Below are positions 7,949-17,068 of a stretch of DNA of 49,329 bases, piece by piece. How positions within the stretch are numbered: position 1 is the first letter of the stretch; every line of letters begins with the position of its first letter. The DNA is from Gemmatimonadaceae bacterium (GTDB lineage Bacteria > Gemmatimonadota > Gemmatimonadetes > Gemmatimonadales > Gemmatimonadaceae), in the NCBI GenBank assembly GCA_025929535.1, contig JAICLZ010000029.1, forward strand, positions 1 to 49,329, in the 5' to 3' direction. Under the pieces are notes generated by a model. The model was given only the letters and a program-made list of their open reading frames with translations. It ran no database searches and was not told the origin of the DNA. The position numbers were made by a program, and so were the translations under genes.

Positions 7949-9087
7949 TTGGCACCTCCCTTCGCCAGCGCGACCACTCGCTGGACGGCCTCGTCCATGT
8001 CGCGCGTCGCCGCGAAGCCGTGCTCCGAGAGAATCGCGAGCGCGACATCCTCGTTCGTGCCCGTGAGGCGAATCACCAGCGGCACCGTGAGCGGGTTGTG
8101 GCGCGTGGCGGTGACGATGCCGTTCGCGACGTCATCCGTGCGCGTGATTCCTCCGAAGATGTTGAACAGAATCGCCTTCACTCCCTGATCGGCCGTGATG
8201 ATGCGGAGCGCGTTCACGACCTTCTCCGGGCTCGACGAGCCGCCGATGTCGAGGAAGTTCGCGGGCTCCCCGCCGTAGTATTTCACGAGATCCATCGTCG
8301 CCATCGCGAGTCCGGCGCCATTCACGATGCAGCCGACGTCCCCCTCGAGCTTGATGAACGTGAGATTCGCGCGGCGTGCCTGGAGTTCGCTCGTCTCCTC
8401 GGCGCTTTCGTCGCGCAGCGCCGCGATGTCCGGGCGCCGATCGAGCTCGTTGTCGTCGATCACCATCTTCGCGTCCACCGCGATCACCTCGCCGGCGGGT
8501 GTGGTGACGAGCGGATTGATCTCCGCGAGCGATGCGCCGCTGTCGATGAACGCGCGGTAGAGCTGCTGCATGATGCGCGCAGCCGCGCGCGCCTTCGCAA
8601 TGTCCCTGTGGAGAAAGAAACCCATCCGCATCGTTTCGAACGGCTGCAGCCCGTACCGCGGATCGACTGGCTGGCGCATGATCTTGTCGGGATCGGTCGC
8701 GGCGACCTCCTCGATGTCGATGCCGCCGGCGGGACTCACCATGAACACCGCGCGCTTGGATGCGCGGTCGATGATGATGCCGACGTAGGCTTCGGTCTCG
8801 ATGTCGGCCGCGGCGGTGACGAGCACCTTCTCCACCGCGAGCCCCTTGATCTGCATGCCGAGAATCTTCTTGCTCACTGCAGCCGCCTCGGCAGGCGTTT
8901 TCGCGAGCTTTACGCCGCCCGCCTTGCCTCGCCCGCCCGCGTGCACCTGCGCTTTCACCACCACCATCCCGCCCAGCCGTCGTGCGATCTGTTCGACCTG
9001 CGCGGGCGTGGTCGCAACCTCGCCCGGTGGAATGGGCACGCCTTCACGACGAAGAATTTCCTTTGCCTGGTACTCGTGTATGTTCAC
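7945..9087 (-). CDS. sucC: Succinate-CoA ligase subunit beta
   Basis: ATP-grasp subunit that binds nucleotide and succinate, partner of SucD. The 380-aa product begins [20 protein letters not shown], as in the family, and has [22 protein letters not shown] and [14 protein letters not shown]. Length is normal. It overlaps arcC upstream by 4 bp and sucD downstream by 4 bp. Nucleotide preference (ATP or GTP) cannot be fixed by eye. Confidence 0.98.
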   Translation of the reverse strand: MNIHEYQAKEILRREGVPIPPGEVATTPAQVEQIARRLGGMVVVKAQVHAGGRGKAGGVKLAKTPAEAAAVSKKILGMQIKGLAVEKVLVTAAADIETEAYVGIIIDRASKRAVFMVSPAGGIDIEEVAATDPDKIMRQPVDPRYGLQPFETMRMGFFLHRDIAKARAAARIMQQLYRAFIDSGASLAEINPLVTTPAGEVIAVDAKMVIDDNELDRRPDIAALRDESAEETSELQARRANLTFIKLEGDVGCIVNGAGLAMATMDLVKYYGGEPANFLDIGGSSSPEKVVNALRIITADQGVKAILFNIFGGITRTDDVANGIVTATRHNPLTVPLVIRLTGTNEDVALAILSEHGFAATRDMDEAVQRVVALAKGGAK

Positions 9088-10037
9088 GCGTTCTCCGCGA
9101 TGATCGTTGTTCCTGCGGCGCCACGCACCGCTTCGCGGCCGCGCGCAAGCTCGGTAATAATAGCGCGACCACCAGTGTGTCGCACGAAGTCCGCGGCCGC
9201 GCGCACCTTGGGCGCCATGCTCCCCGCGCCGAATGCGCCGGCCGCATCCAGTCGCGCCGCATCGGTGAGTGTGAGCGTCTCGAGCATGCGCTGTTGGGGC
9301 TTGCCGTAATCGAGATACACGCCGTCCACGTCGGTCAGAATCATGAGCAGCGAGGCGCCCAGATCACGCGCGAGCACGGCGGCGGCGAGATCCTTGTCCA
9401 CTACGGCATCCACGCCTTCCCATCCGCGTGCGCCATCGTAATAGATGGGCGCACCGCCGCCGCCACCGGCGATCACGATCGTGCCGCTTCGCACGAGGCG
9501 GCGGATCACGCCTACCTCGTGCACCGCAACCGGCGCCGGACTCCCGACCACGCGCCGGAAGCGTCCGCGCGCATCCTTCTTCACGGCAATGCCGCGGTCG
9601 AGCAGCGCCTGCACCCGCGCCTCTGGAATTCCGTGGCCGATGAACTTCGTCGGCGCGGAGAGCGCAGGATCATTGGGCGCCACACGGATCTGCGTGATCA
9701 CGGTCGCGACATCGCGATCGCTTCCGGCGAGCCGCAGTGCGTTCTCGAGCGACTGCTGGATCATGTAGCCGATCCACCCCGCAGTTGCTGCGACGAGCAC
9801 GCCGAGCGGCAGCGGCGACACCTCCTCGCGCGCGAGCTCGTTGCGCACGAGCTCATCGCCCACCTGCGGCCCGTTCCCGTGTACGAGACAGAGGTCCCAG
9901 CCGTCGAGCGCGAGATCGACGATGGCGCCGAGGCTCTCTCGCGTGTGCGCGAACTGCTCCGCAATCGTGCAGTGCTCACCCGCCGGTGAGAGCGCATTGC
10001 CGCCGAGCGCGATGACGGCGGTTTCGGATGCGTTCAT
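9084..10037 (-). CDS. arcC: Carbamate kinase
   Basis: Interconverts carbamoyl phosphate plus ADP with carbamate plus ATP. The 317-aa product has the amino acid kinase fold motifs ALGGNAL, VHGNGPQVG, AGGGGGAPIYYD and the lysine-containing VVDKDLAAAVLA, followed by LTDVDGVYLDYG. These fit carbamate kinase rather than acetylglutamate or aspartate kinase. No arginine deiminase or ornithine carbamoyltransferase genes are nearby. Instead it is wedged, with 4-bp overlaps on both sides, between a UPF0182 gene and sucC, which suggests a different physiological role. Confidence 0.92.
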   Translation of the reverse strand: MNASETAVIALGGNALSPAGEHCTIAEQFAHTRESLGAIVDLALDGWDLCLVHGNGPQVGDELVRNELAREEVSPLPLGVLVAATAGWIGYMIQQSLENALRLAGSDRDVATVITQIRVAPNDPALSAPTKFIGHGIPEARVQALLDRGIAVKKDARGRFRRVVGSPAPVAVHEVGVIRRLVRSGTIVIAGGGGGAPIYYDGARGWEGVDAVVDKDLAAAVLARDLGASLLMILTDVDGVYLDYGKPQQRMLETLTLTDAARLDAAGAFGAGSMAPKVRAAADFVRHTGGRAIITELARGREAVRGAAGTTIIAENA

Positions 10038-12526
10038 GGTTTCCTGGCTCGATTGAGAAGCGCGCCGAGAGCGTCGTAGGCGCGCCCGAAGGCCACCCAG
10101 TCGCCGCGGCGCATCGCATCCGTCATTCGCGCGTACAGCTGCTCGGCAGCCGTGCGGAGCTCGACCGATGCGATCGGCGCCGTGGATTCAGTGGTGCTGC
10201 CGCGCGTTCCGAGCGCGTCCGGGAGCGTGCGCGCTGCGGTCACGATCGTGTCCGTCGTCGTCGCGATGCCGAGCAGCGTCGCGCCGTCCGTGCGCCAGGC
10301 ATAGAGAGGCTGAACGAACAGCAGCTGGACGCCATCGAGCGGCACCATGCGCACGCGGCCGTGCACGGCGCGAGCATCACGCGGCGCCGAAACGGTGGTG
10401 TCCAGCGCGCGCCGGAGCTGATCCGCGATCGTGCTCCATCGTGCGCTCGGCTGCTTGAGCGGAAGCCAGTGCACCGCCGGATCGGTGCCGCCGGATGCGA
10501 GCAACACGCCTACGGCGTGCTCGTTCGGATCGAGCACGGCTGCGCTCCACTGTGTCGCTTCGGTCCCCGGGAGGGCGAGCAGCGCGCTCTCGCCGGACAG
10601 CACCGTATCGGATCCGGCCTCCTCCGTGAGCAGGTGCCCGTGCCGCTCGGCCTCGCCGCGCAGCCCGAAGCTCGCGAGCTTGCGCCCCTGCACGCGCGCG
10701 CCGTCCACCGGAGGCGGGAGTGCGCGCGCGACTCCCGCGGGAAGCACCGACCGGAGCGCGACGAGCCCGGGAAAGGCGTCGATCCAGCTTTCCGCAATCG
10801 GGTCCTTCGTCGAATCCGTGACGATCCACATCGCGCCCGTGAGCGCGTTCGTCACGCCCACCGCCGCGTGTTGCAGATAGGTGAGATTGTTGGCGGCGAG
10901 CGAATCGCGCTCGCTGAGCGGGTAGCTGTTGGATGCGGAATACAGGTCGATTGCCCAGTACAGGCTGTCGGCCACGACGATCGGCGATATCTCCGTGCCC
11001 TGCAGGAAGTAGGGCGCGATGGCATCGACGCGCTCGCGCAGATCGCGATGCGTGATGATGCGCGCCAGCGGGTGTGGCAGCTCGCCGGTGAGCAACCGGA
11101 AGTTCTGCAGCGCCCATGCGTGCGCGAGACGGGACAGGGTGCCTTCGAGCGCGGGCGCGGCGACGATGCCGAGCGAATCCGCGACGACACGGTAACCGGA
11201 AAGCGAATCCGCGATCAACACCGGACCGATCTGCTCCGGCTCGCGCGCGCTGCGGCCCGGCGGCACGCGTGCGATCGAGCCGTCGCTCTCCACACGCGAC
11301 GCATAGACTCGCGTCATCGACCAGTCGGAGCGCTCGCCCTCCTCTTCGCCGCCCGGAGGAGCCTCCACGACCGTTGCGCGCAGCCCATCTGCGGACGGCA
11401 ACCACTGGATCGTTCCGGCCGGTGCCGGGCCCTTGCCGCGCCTGCCAAGCGCGCGCATCAGCGCCGCGGGATCCCACACGGAGATGCCGGTGGATGCCTC
11501 GACGGCGCGAGCGGGCAGCGGGTACGTGCTGTCCAGCTGGATGCGATTCAACGCGTATGCGCGGCGGGTGTAGTCCGTGCGCGTCGCGAGATAGCTCGCC
11601 TCGCGCGAGGAGTCGGAGCCGGCGGTGACATAGTGGCGCATGAACACCGGCGTGACGTGCCGCAACAGCACGGACACGAGCAGCACCGCGATCAGCGTCA
11701 TGGTGGCGGCGCGCACCTGGCCGATCCACCCGAAGTAAAACACCACGAGCGCAGTGCCAGCGGTCAGATACGCGAGCCAGATGCTCACCGGGATGACGGT
11801 GCGGTGATCGGAATACGAAAACGCGCCGCCGGGGCCCGAGCCGGACAGCAGCGATTCGTAGATGTCGAGGCGATAGCTCCACGCGAGCAGCAGAAGCAGC
11901 ACCGCACCGAGGGCTGCCAGATGCCTGCGCACGTAGTGCGACACGTAGAGCGCGCCGCGGTCCCACCGCAGGCTCGGCGTCAGCGCATAGAAGAAGATCA
12001 CCACCACGGTGGCGAAGAGGAGCGTGGTGAGCGTCCGATAGTACAGCATGCTCTCGATGGGGAGCCAGTACACGAAGAAGCCGAGATCCATCTCCAGGTA
12101 CGGATCCGATTCGCCGAATGGAATTCCGTGCCGCAGCAGCGAGAACATGCGCCAGCTGTCCGACGGCAGCGCGAGCCACCACCCGAGCACCAGCGAGATG
12201 AGCAGCGCCGCGACTACGAGATAGCGTCCGGGCACCTCCTCGCCGATCTCGATGTTGGCGACGCGGCGTGGAAGCACGAGCGACACGACGCTCTGACGCA
12301 CCACGTAGAGATTCACGAAGAGAATCGCCGCGGCCACGAGCGCGGAGCCTGCCCGGACGGTCGTGATCAGCATCGCGCGCTCGCGCCAGAGCGCGCCCGC
12401 GCCCATCGATGCGTACCACAGATAGTCCGCGACGATCCCGGCGCTCACGCGCCCGATCACGAGCAGCGCCGCGACGACCGCAAGCGTGATGACGGGCCAG
12501 CGTCGCCAGCGGACGGGGATGCTCAC
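10034..12526 (-). CDS. UPF0182 family membrane protein
   Basis: An 830-aa protein of the widespread UPF0182 (COG1615) family, of unknown function. The N-terminal third has about seven hydrophobic segments (roughly residues 10-30, 52-75, 101-122, 160-185, 205-222, 250-268 and 272-290). Family-like motifs include DYLWYASMG and MDLGFFVYWLP. After about residue 290 comes a long, mostly soluble domain predicted outside the membrane. Its stop overlaps the arcC start by 4 bp, and it begins 18 bp after the phosphohexomutase gene. Family assignment is firm; no function is claimed. Confidence 0.88.
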   Translation of the reverse strand: MSIPVRWRRWPVITLAVVAALLVIGRVSAGIVADYLWYASMGAGALWRERAMLITTVRAGSALVAAAILFVNLYVVRQSVVSLVLPRRVANIEIGEEVPGRYLVVAALLISLVLGWWLALPSDSWRMFSLLRHGIPFGESDPYLEMDLGFFVYWLPIESMLYYRTLTTLLFATVVVIFFYALTPSLRWDRGALYVSHYVRRHLAALGAVLLLLLAWSYRLDIYESLLSGSGPGGAFSYSDHRTVIPVSIWLAYLTAGTALVVFYFGWIGQVRAATMTLIAVLLVSVLLRHVTPVFMRHYVTAGSDSSREASYLATRTDYTRRAYALNRIQLDSTYPLPARAVEASTGISVWDPAALMRALGRRGKGPAPAGTIQWLPSADGLRATVVEAPPGGEEEGERSDWSMTRVYASRVESDGSIARVPPGRSAREPEQIGPVLIADSLSGYRVVADSLGIVAAPALEGTLSRLAHAWALQNFRLLTGELPHPLARIITHRDLRERVDAIAPYFLQGTEISPIVVADSLYWAIDLYSASNSYPLSERDSLAANNLTYLQHAAVGVTNALTGAMWIVTDSTKDPIAESWIDAFPGLVALRSVLPAGVARALPPPVDGARVQGRKLASFGLRGEAERHGHLLTEEAGSDTVLSGESALLALPGTEATQWSAAVLDPNEHAVGVLLASGGTDPAVHWLPLKQPSARWSTIADQLRRALDTTVSAPRDARAVHGRVRMVPLDGVQLLFVQPLYAWRTDGATLLGIATTTDTIVTAARTLPDALGTRGSTTESTAPIASVELRTAAEQLYARMTDAMRRGDWVAFGRAYDALGALLNRARKP

Positions 12527-12544
12527 ACTAGCGTGGCGATGACA

Positions 12545-13912
12545 TCAGGGCGACACGCCCTGGCCGCGCAGCCACTCCTCCATCTCGCCGCGAATGGCGG
12601 CGAGTCGCTGCTCCGTGCGCGCCTCGTAGCGCGTCACGAGCACCGGCTGCGTGTTGGACGCCCGGATCAATCCCCATCCGTCGCCGAAAAGCACACGCGC
12701 GCCGTCCACGTCCACCACCTCGTGCGTCTTCCGGAAATGACGGGTCGCGTCGTCGACGATTCCGAACTTGCGCGACTCTTCCACGTCCACGCGAAGCTCC
12801 GGCGTCGAGACGAAGTTCGGCACGGCGGCGAGCATGCCGGCCAGCGACGTGCCGGACGCGGCGACGATGCGAATCAGTCGCGCGGCGCCGTAGAGCGCAT
12901 CATCGTGACCGTAGAAGCCCTCCGTGAAGAACATGTGCCCCGACATCTCGCCGCCGACGGGCGCGCCGAGCTCGTGCATCTTGTCCTTCATGAGCGAGTG
13001 TCCCGTTTTCCACATCACGGGCACGCCCTTCGCCTTCACGATCTCATCCGGCAGCGCCTGCGAGCATTTCACGTCGAAGACGATCGGCTGCCCGGCGCCC
13101 GTGCGCTCGAGCACATCGCGCGCGTAGAGGATCAGCACGTGATCGCCCCAGACGATACGGCCGTCGCCGTCGACCACGCCGATCCGGTCGGCGTCGCCAT
13201 CGAAGCCCACGCCCAGATCGGCGCCGCTGCCGCGCACCGCGCGGATCAGATCCTGGAGATTCTCCACGACCGTCGGATCGGGGTGGTGATTCGGAAACGT
13301 TCCGTCGCTCTCGCAGAAGAGGCCCGTCCATTCGACATCGAGATGGTCGAACAGCTTCGGCGCCACGAGTGCGCCGACGCCGTTTCCGCAGTCGACCACC
13401 ACCTTGAGTCTGCGCTTCAGCGTCCCCGTTCGCGCCACGATGTCATCGACGTACGCATCGATGATCTCACGCGTGCGCACGCTGCCCTTCCCCGATGGAA
13501 ATTTCCCGGCAACGGCGAGGCGATAGATCTCCTGAATTTCCTCACCATGAATCGATGCCGTCCCGAGCGACAGCTTGAACCCGTTGTACTCGGGCGGATT
13601 GTGCGAGCCGGTGACCTGGATTCCCCCCGAAACGGCGAGATGATTGAGCGACCAGTAGAGAAGAGGCGTCGGAACCTGGCCGACGTCGATCACGTCCAGG
13701 CCGCACTCCGTGAGCCCGCGCACGAGAGCGTCGCGCAGCTCGCCACCGCTGGGCCGATTGTCACGCCCTATGGCGACAGGGCCCGAGGCGCCCTTGCTCG
13801 CGAGGTAGGCGGCATACGCGCGCCCGAGCGTGTACGCGGTGTCCGCCGTGAGATCGCGGCCGACGATCCCGCGCACATCGTACTGCCGAAAGATTTCCCT
13901 GCTCAGCGTCAT
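12545..13912 (-). CDS. Phosphomannomutase/phosphoglucomutase
   Basis: Alpha-D-phosphohexomutase moving phosphate between C1 and C6 of hexose phosphates, feeding GDP-mannose or glycogen and cell-surface sugars. The 455-aa product has all four family loops: TGSHNPPEYNGFK with the phosphoserine Ser103, DGDADRIG for metal binding, GEMSGH for sugar recognition, and RASNTQPVLV for phosphate binding. GEMSGH and the size fit the AlgC/ManB bifunctional group. Whether it prefers mannose or glucose phosphate cannot be settled here. A terminator-like hairpin separates it from nuoN. Confidence 0.93.
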   Translation of the reverse strand: MTLSREIFRQYDVRGIVGRDLTADTAYTLGRAYAAYLASKGASGPVAIGRDNRPSGGELRDALVRGLTECGLDVIDVGQVPTPLLYWSLNHLAVSGGIQVTGSHNPPEYNGFKLSLGTASIHGEEIQEIYRLAVAGKFPSGKGSVRTREIIDAYVDDIVARTGTLKRRLKVVVDCGNGVGALVAPKLFDHLDVEWTGLFCESDGTFPNHHPDPTVVENLQDLIRAVRGSGADLGVGFDGDADRIGVVDGDGRIVWGDHVLILYARDVLERTGAGQPIVFDVKCSQALPDEIVKAKGVPVMWKTGHSLMKDKMHELGAPVGGEMSGHMFFTEGFYGHDDALYGAARLIRIVAASGTSLAGMLAAVPNFVSTPELRVDVEESRKFGIVDDATRHFRKTHEVVDVDGARVLFGDGWGLIRASNTQPVLVTRYEARTEQRLAAIRGEMEEWLRGQGVSP

Positions 13913-13932
13913 CCGGTTCCTCGAAACGATGC

Positions 13933-13952
13933 GAGGCCGCGCGGGCGGCCTC
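13933..13952 (-). terminator. Hairpin at the end of the nuo operon
   Basis: GAGGCCGC (13933-13940) and GCGGCCTC (13945-13952) form a perfect 8-bp stem with a 4-nt loop just downstream of the nuoN stop on the minus strand. Only a weak T-containing tail follows (GCATCGTTTCG). Intrinsic termination is plausible but not strong, and some readthrough into the phosphohexomutase gene is possible. Confidence 0.5.
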
Positions 13953-13958
13953 GGGTGA

Positions 13959-15482
13959 TCATTGGCTGGCCGCGGCCGTCACCGGAGGGCCCGCCGGCGC
14001 GTTCACCATGCTGATCGGAACGCTGTCTCTCGCGAGCGTCACGAATCCGTTCGGGAGCACGCCGAACAACAGCAGGATGAACGCGGAGAGATAGATCACC
14101 AGGAAGGTGCCGGTCTGCACGGGACGCACCGCCACCGCATCGCTGGCCCTCGGCTTCATGAACATCACCAGCACGACTCCGAGGTAGTAGCCCGCGGAGA
14201 TCACGCTCGCGATCACGAGGATGACCGCGAGCACCGTCTGTGGATGCGGCGCATGAAGCGCAGCGTCGATGACGTACCATTTGGCGAAGAAGCCCATGCC
14301 GCCGGCGATCGGGAAACCGAGCAGCGCGAGCATGAACACCGCCATCGCACTCGCGAGCCAGGGCGACACGTGCCAGAGGCCGGCGTAGTCGGCGATCTCC
14401 TGATTGCGCTCGCCCGGCTCGTCAAGGGCGATCACGACCGCGAAGGCACCCATGGTCGCGAGCGTGTACGCCACGAGATAGAAGAGAAATGCCGACGCCC
14501 CGAGCGAGTTCGCCACCACGACCGTGACGAGCAGATAGCCCGCGTGCGCAATGCTCGAATACGCGAGCATGCGCTTCATGTTCTTCTGCTGCAGCGCAAC
14601 CACGTTGCCGCCGATCATCGTGATCACCGCGAGCCACTGCAACGGGTGAATCCACGCCGAGGTGGCACCCGGAAAAGCCTCGATCCAGACGCGGAGAAAG
14701 GCGGCGAACGCTGCCGCCTTCACCGCCGCCGCCATGAACGCGGTGATGGGTGTGGCGGCGCCCTCGTACACATCCGGCGTCCACATGTGGAACGGAACCG
14801 CGGCAACCTTGAAGCAGAAGCCGACGATCAGGAGTCCGATCCCGGCGAGCAGCAGCGGGTTGTTGAAGGTCTCCCCGGTAACCGCCGTACCGATGGTGGC
14901 GATGTCCGTCGAGCCGGTGGCGCCGTACACGAGGGCGATCCCGTAGAGCAGAAAGCCCGTGGAGAACGCACCGAGAAGGAAATACTTGAGCGCCGCTTCT
15001 GCGCCGCGGCTGCTGCGGCGGTCCACGCCGCAGAGCACGTAGCTCGCGATCGACATCAGCTCGATCCCGAGGAAGACGACGATCAGATCGCGCGACGCCG
15101 CGAGCAGCATCATGCCGCTGGCAGCGAGCAGCAGCAGCACGTACGACTCGGCCGATACGAGCTGCTCGCGCTCGCTGTAGTCGATCATCAATGTGGCGGC
15201 GATGATCGTTGCCGCGAGCACGATGCAATCCGTTGCCCATCGGAAGTTGTCGACCGCAATGATTCCGGCGCTGGCGCTGGCGTGCGCGCGCCAGAGCCAG
15301 ACGACGGATGCGAACGTGATCAGGCACAGGACGATCGAGAGCAGCCCAACGAGCCGCGCCTGGCCGAGCGATTCCTTGCGCCACACGGACAGGAGCAGCA
15401 GGAGCATCGCGCCGATCACGAGAATCAGATCGGGCAGCAGCGCGCCCGCGAGCTGCGACGGGATCGAGAGATCGAAGTACAT
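13959..15482 (-). CDS. nuoN: NADH-quinone oxidoreductase subunit N
   Basis: Antiporter-like membrane subunit of complex I involved in proton translocation. The 507-aa product is strongly hydrophobic along its length, with about 14 membrane segments. It has the proton-channel motif VAAVPFHMWTPDVYEGAATP and the broken-helix region MKRMLAYSSIAHAGY. It is the last gene of a complete nuoA-N operon and shares a 1-bp TGATG overlap with nuoM. Confidence 0.97.
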   Translation of the reverse strand: MYFDLSIPSQLAGALLPDLILVIGAMLLLLLSVWRKESLGQARLVGLLSIVLCLITFASVVWLWRAHASASAGIIAVDNFRWATDCIVLAATIIAATLMIDYSEREQLVSAESYVLLLLAASGMMLLAASRDLIVVFLGIELMSIASYVLCGVDRRSSRGAEAALKYFLLGAFSTGFLLYGIALVYGATGSTDIATIGTAVTGETFNNPLLLAGIGLLIVGFCFKVAAVPFHMWTPDVYEGAATPITAFMAAAVKAAAFAAFLRVWIEAFPGATSAWIHPLQWLAVITMIGGNVVALQQKNMKRMLAYSSIAHAGYLLVTVVVANSLGASAFLFYLVAYTLATMGAFAVVIALDEPGERNQEIADYAGLWHVSPWLASAMAVFMLALLGFPIAGGMGFFAKWYVIDAALHAPHPQTVLAVILVIASVISAGYYLGVVLVMFMKPRASDAVAVRPVQTGTFLVIYLSAFILLLFGVLPNGFVTLARDSVPISMVNAPAGPPVTAAASQ

Positions 15483-17065
15483 CAGCGTGTCCCCCGCTCT
15501 GCGGTGCGCATGCTCGCCTGCCCGCTTTCGACCAACTGAACGAAGCGCGCGGACGACGTCTCCATGCGCCGAAGGATCGGCTGCGGGTAGAGCCCGATCC
15601 AGAAGATCCCGGCCACGAGCACGGCCATCATCGTGAGCTCGCGCGCGTTGAGATCGGTAATGTGCTCGTTTTCAGGCTTGTCCAGGGCGTGAAAGAGAAT
15701 GCGCTGAATGGCCCAGAGCAGATAGGCGGCGGCGAAGATCACGCCGGTGGTGGCGAAGAGAACGAAATAGGGATGTGTGCGGAACGAGCCGATGAGCACG
15801 AGGAACTCGCCCACGAAGCCATTGGTGGAGGGGAGTCCGATGCTGCTGAACGAGACGATCACGAGAAGAGTCGCGAACAGCGGCACGACGCTCGCAATGC
15901 CGCCGTAGGCTTCGATCAGGCGGGTGTGGCGGCGCTCGTAGAGCATGCCAATCAGGAGAAAGAGCGCACCCGTCGAGATGCCGTGGCTGATCATCACGAT
16001 CATGGCGCCCTGCACGCTCTGCACCGTGAGCGCGAAGATGCCGAGCATGACGAAGCCGAGGTGGCTCACCGAGGAGTACGCGACGAGCTTCTTGAAATCC
16101 GGCTGCACCATCGCGACGAGCGCGCCGTAGATGATCCCGATCACGGCGAGCGTGAGGATCGTGGAGCGCACCCACGGAGTCATCGCCGCCGACGGAAAGA
16201 GCGGAATGGCGAAGCGAAGGAACCCGTACGTCCCCATCTTGAGCATGATCGCCGCCAGAATCACCGAGCCCGCCGTGGGAGCTTCTGTGTGCGCGTCGGG
16301 CAGCCACGTGTGGAAGGGGAACATCGGCACCTTCACGGCGAACGCGAGGAAGAACGCGCCGAAGAGCCAGAGTGCCGCCTTGTGCGTGTGCGCGATGCCG
16401 AGCAGGCGATCGTAGTCGAACGTCTGTCCGAGCCCAAGGGCCGGAGACGCAGACACGTTCCACAGGTACAGAATGCCGACGAGCATGAGGAGCGAGCCGG
16501 CCGTCGTGTAGATGAAGAACTTGATGCTGGCGTAGATGCGGCGCTCGCCGCCCCAGATACCGATGATGAAGTACATCGGCACGAGCATGATCTCCCACAT
16601 CACGTAGAAGAAGAGCATGTCCCGCGCGACGAACACCCCGAGCATTCCGGTGGTGAGCACGAGCATGAGCGCGTAATAGCTGCGCACCTTCGTGCGGATC
16701 GATGTCCAGCTCCCGAGCACCGTCAGCGGCATGATGACGGTGGTGAGCAGCACCATCATGAGCGAGATGCCGTCGATGCCCATCGAGAGCCGCGCGTTCC
16801 ACGGAACGATCCACCAGTGATCGAAGGTGGCCTGCCAGCGCGCGCCCGCGGGATCGTACGACCACCAGAGCCCCATCGAGACCACGAACTCGAGCACGAA
16901 GGCGACGAGCGCGATCCAACGTGCGCCCGGTGCGGCCTCGAGCGATCCGTCGTCACCGGAGAATGCGCCCGTCAGGAGCAGCAACAGCGTGCCGGCCAGC
17001 GGGATGAGCAGCAACGCCGGAAGAACCCAGACGTCGTAGTTGATCTGTGCGAGAAAGTCGTGCAT
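15482..17065 (-). CDS. nuoM: NADH-quinone oxidoreductase subunit M
   Basis: Second antiporter-like proton-pumping subunit of complex I. The 527-aa hydrophobic product has the channel glutamate region FYVMWEIMLVPMYF, the motif VKVPMFPFHTWLPDAHTEAP, and KKLVAYSSVSHLGFVMLG around the middle half-channel. Length is normal. It begins 3 bp after the nuoL stop. Confidence 0.97.
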   Translation of the reverse strand: MHDFLAQINYDVWVLPALLLIPLAGTLLLLLTGAFSGDDGSLEAAPGARWIALVAFVLEFVVSMGLWWSYDPAGARWQATFDHWWIVPWNARLSMGIDGISLMMVLLTTVIMPLTVLGSWTSIRTKVRSYYALMLVLTTGMLGVFVARDMLFFYVMWEIMLVPMYFIIGIWGGERRIYASIKFFIYTTAGSLLMLVGILYLWNVSASPALGLGQTFDYDRLLGIAHTHKAALWLFGAFFLAFAVKVPMFPFHTWLPDAHTEAPTAGSVILAAIMLKMGTYGFLRFAIPLFPSAAMTPWVRSTILTLAVIGIIYGALVAMVQPDFKKLVAYSSVSHLGFVMLGIFALTVQSVQGAMIVMISHGISTGALFLLIGMLYERRHTRLIEAYGGIASVVPLFATLLVIVSFSSIGLPSTNGFVGEFLVLIGSFRTHPYFVLFATTGVIFAAAYLLWAIQRILFHALDKPENEHITDLNARELTMMAVLVAGIFWIGLYPQPILRRMETSSARFVQLVESGQASMRTAERGTR

Positions 17066-17068
17066 CGC

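Noticed and set aside
10028..14014. A very long open frame (over 1300 codons) on the plus strand
   Set aside because: It lies antisense to the UPF0182 and phosphohexomutase genes, is dominated by Arg, His, Ala and Asp, and matches no family. Long antisense frames are common in high-GC DNA.
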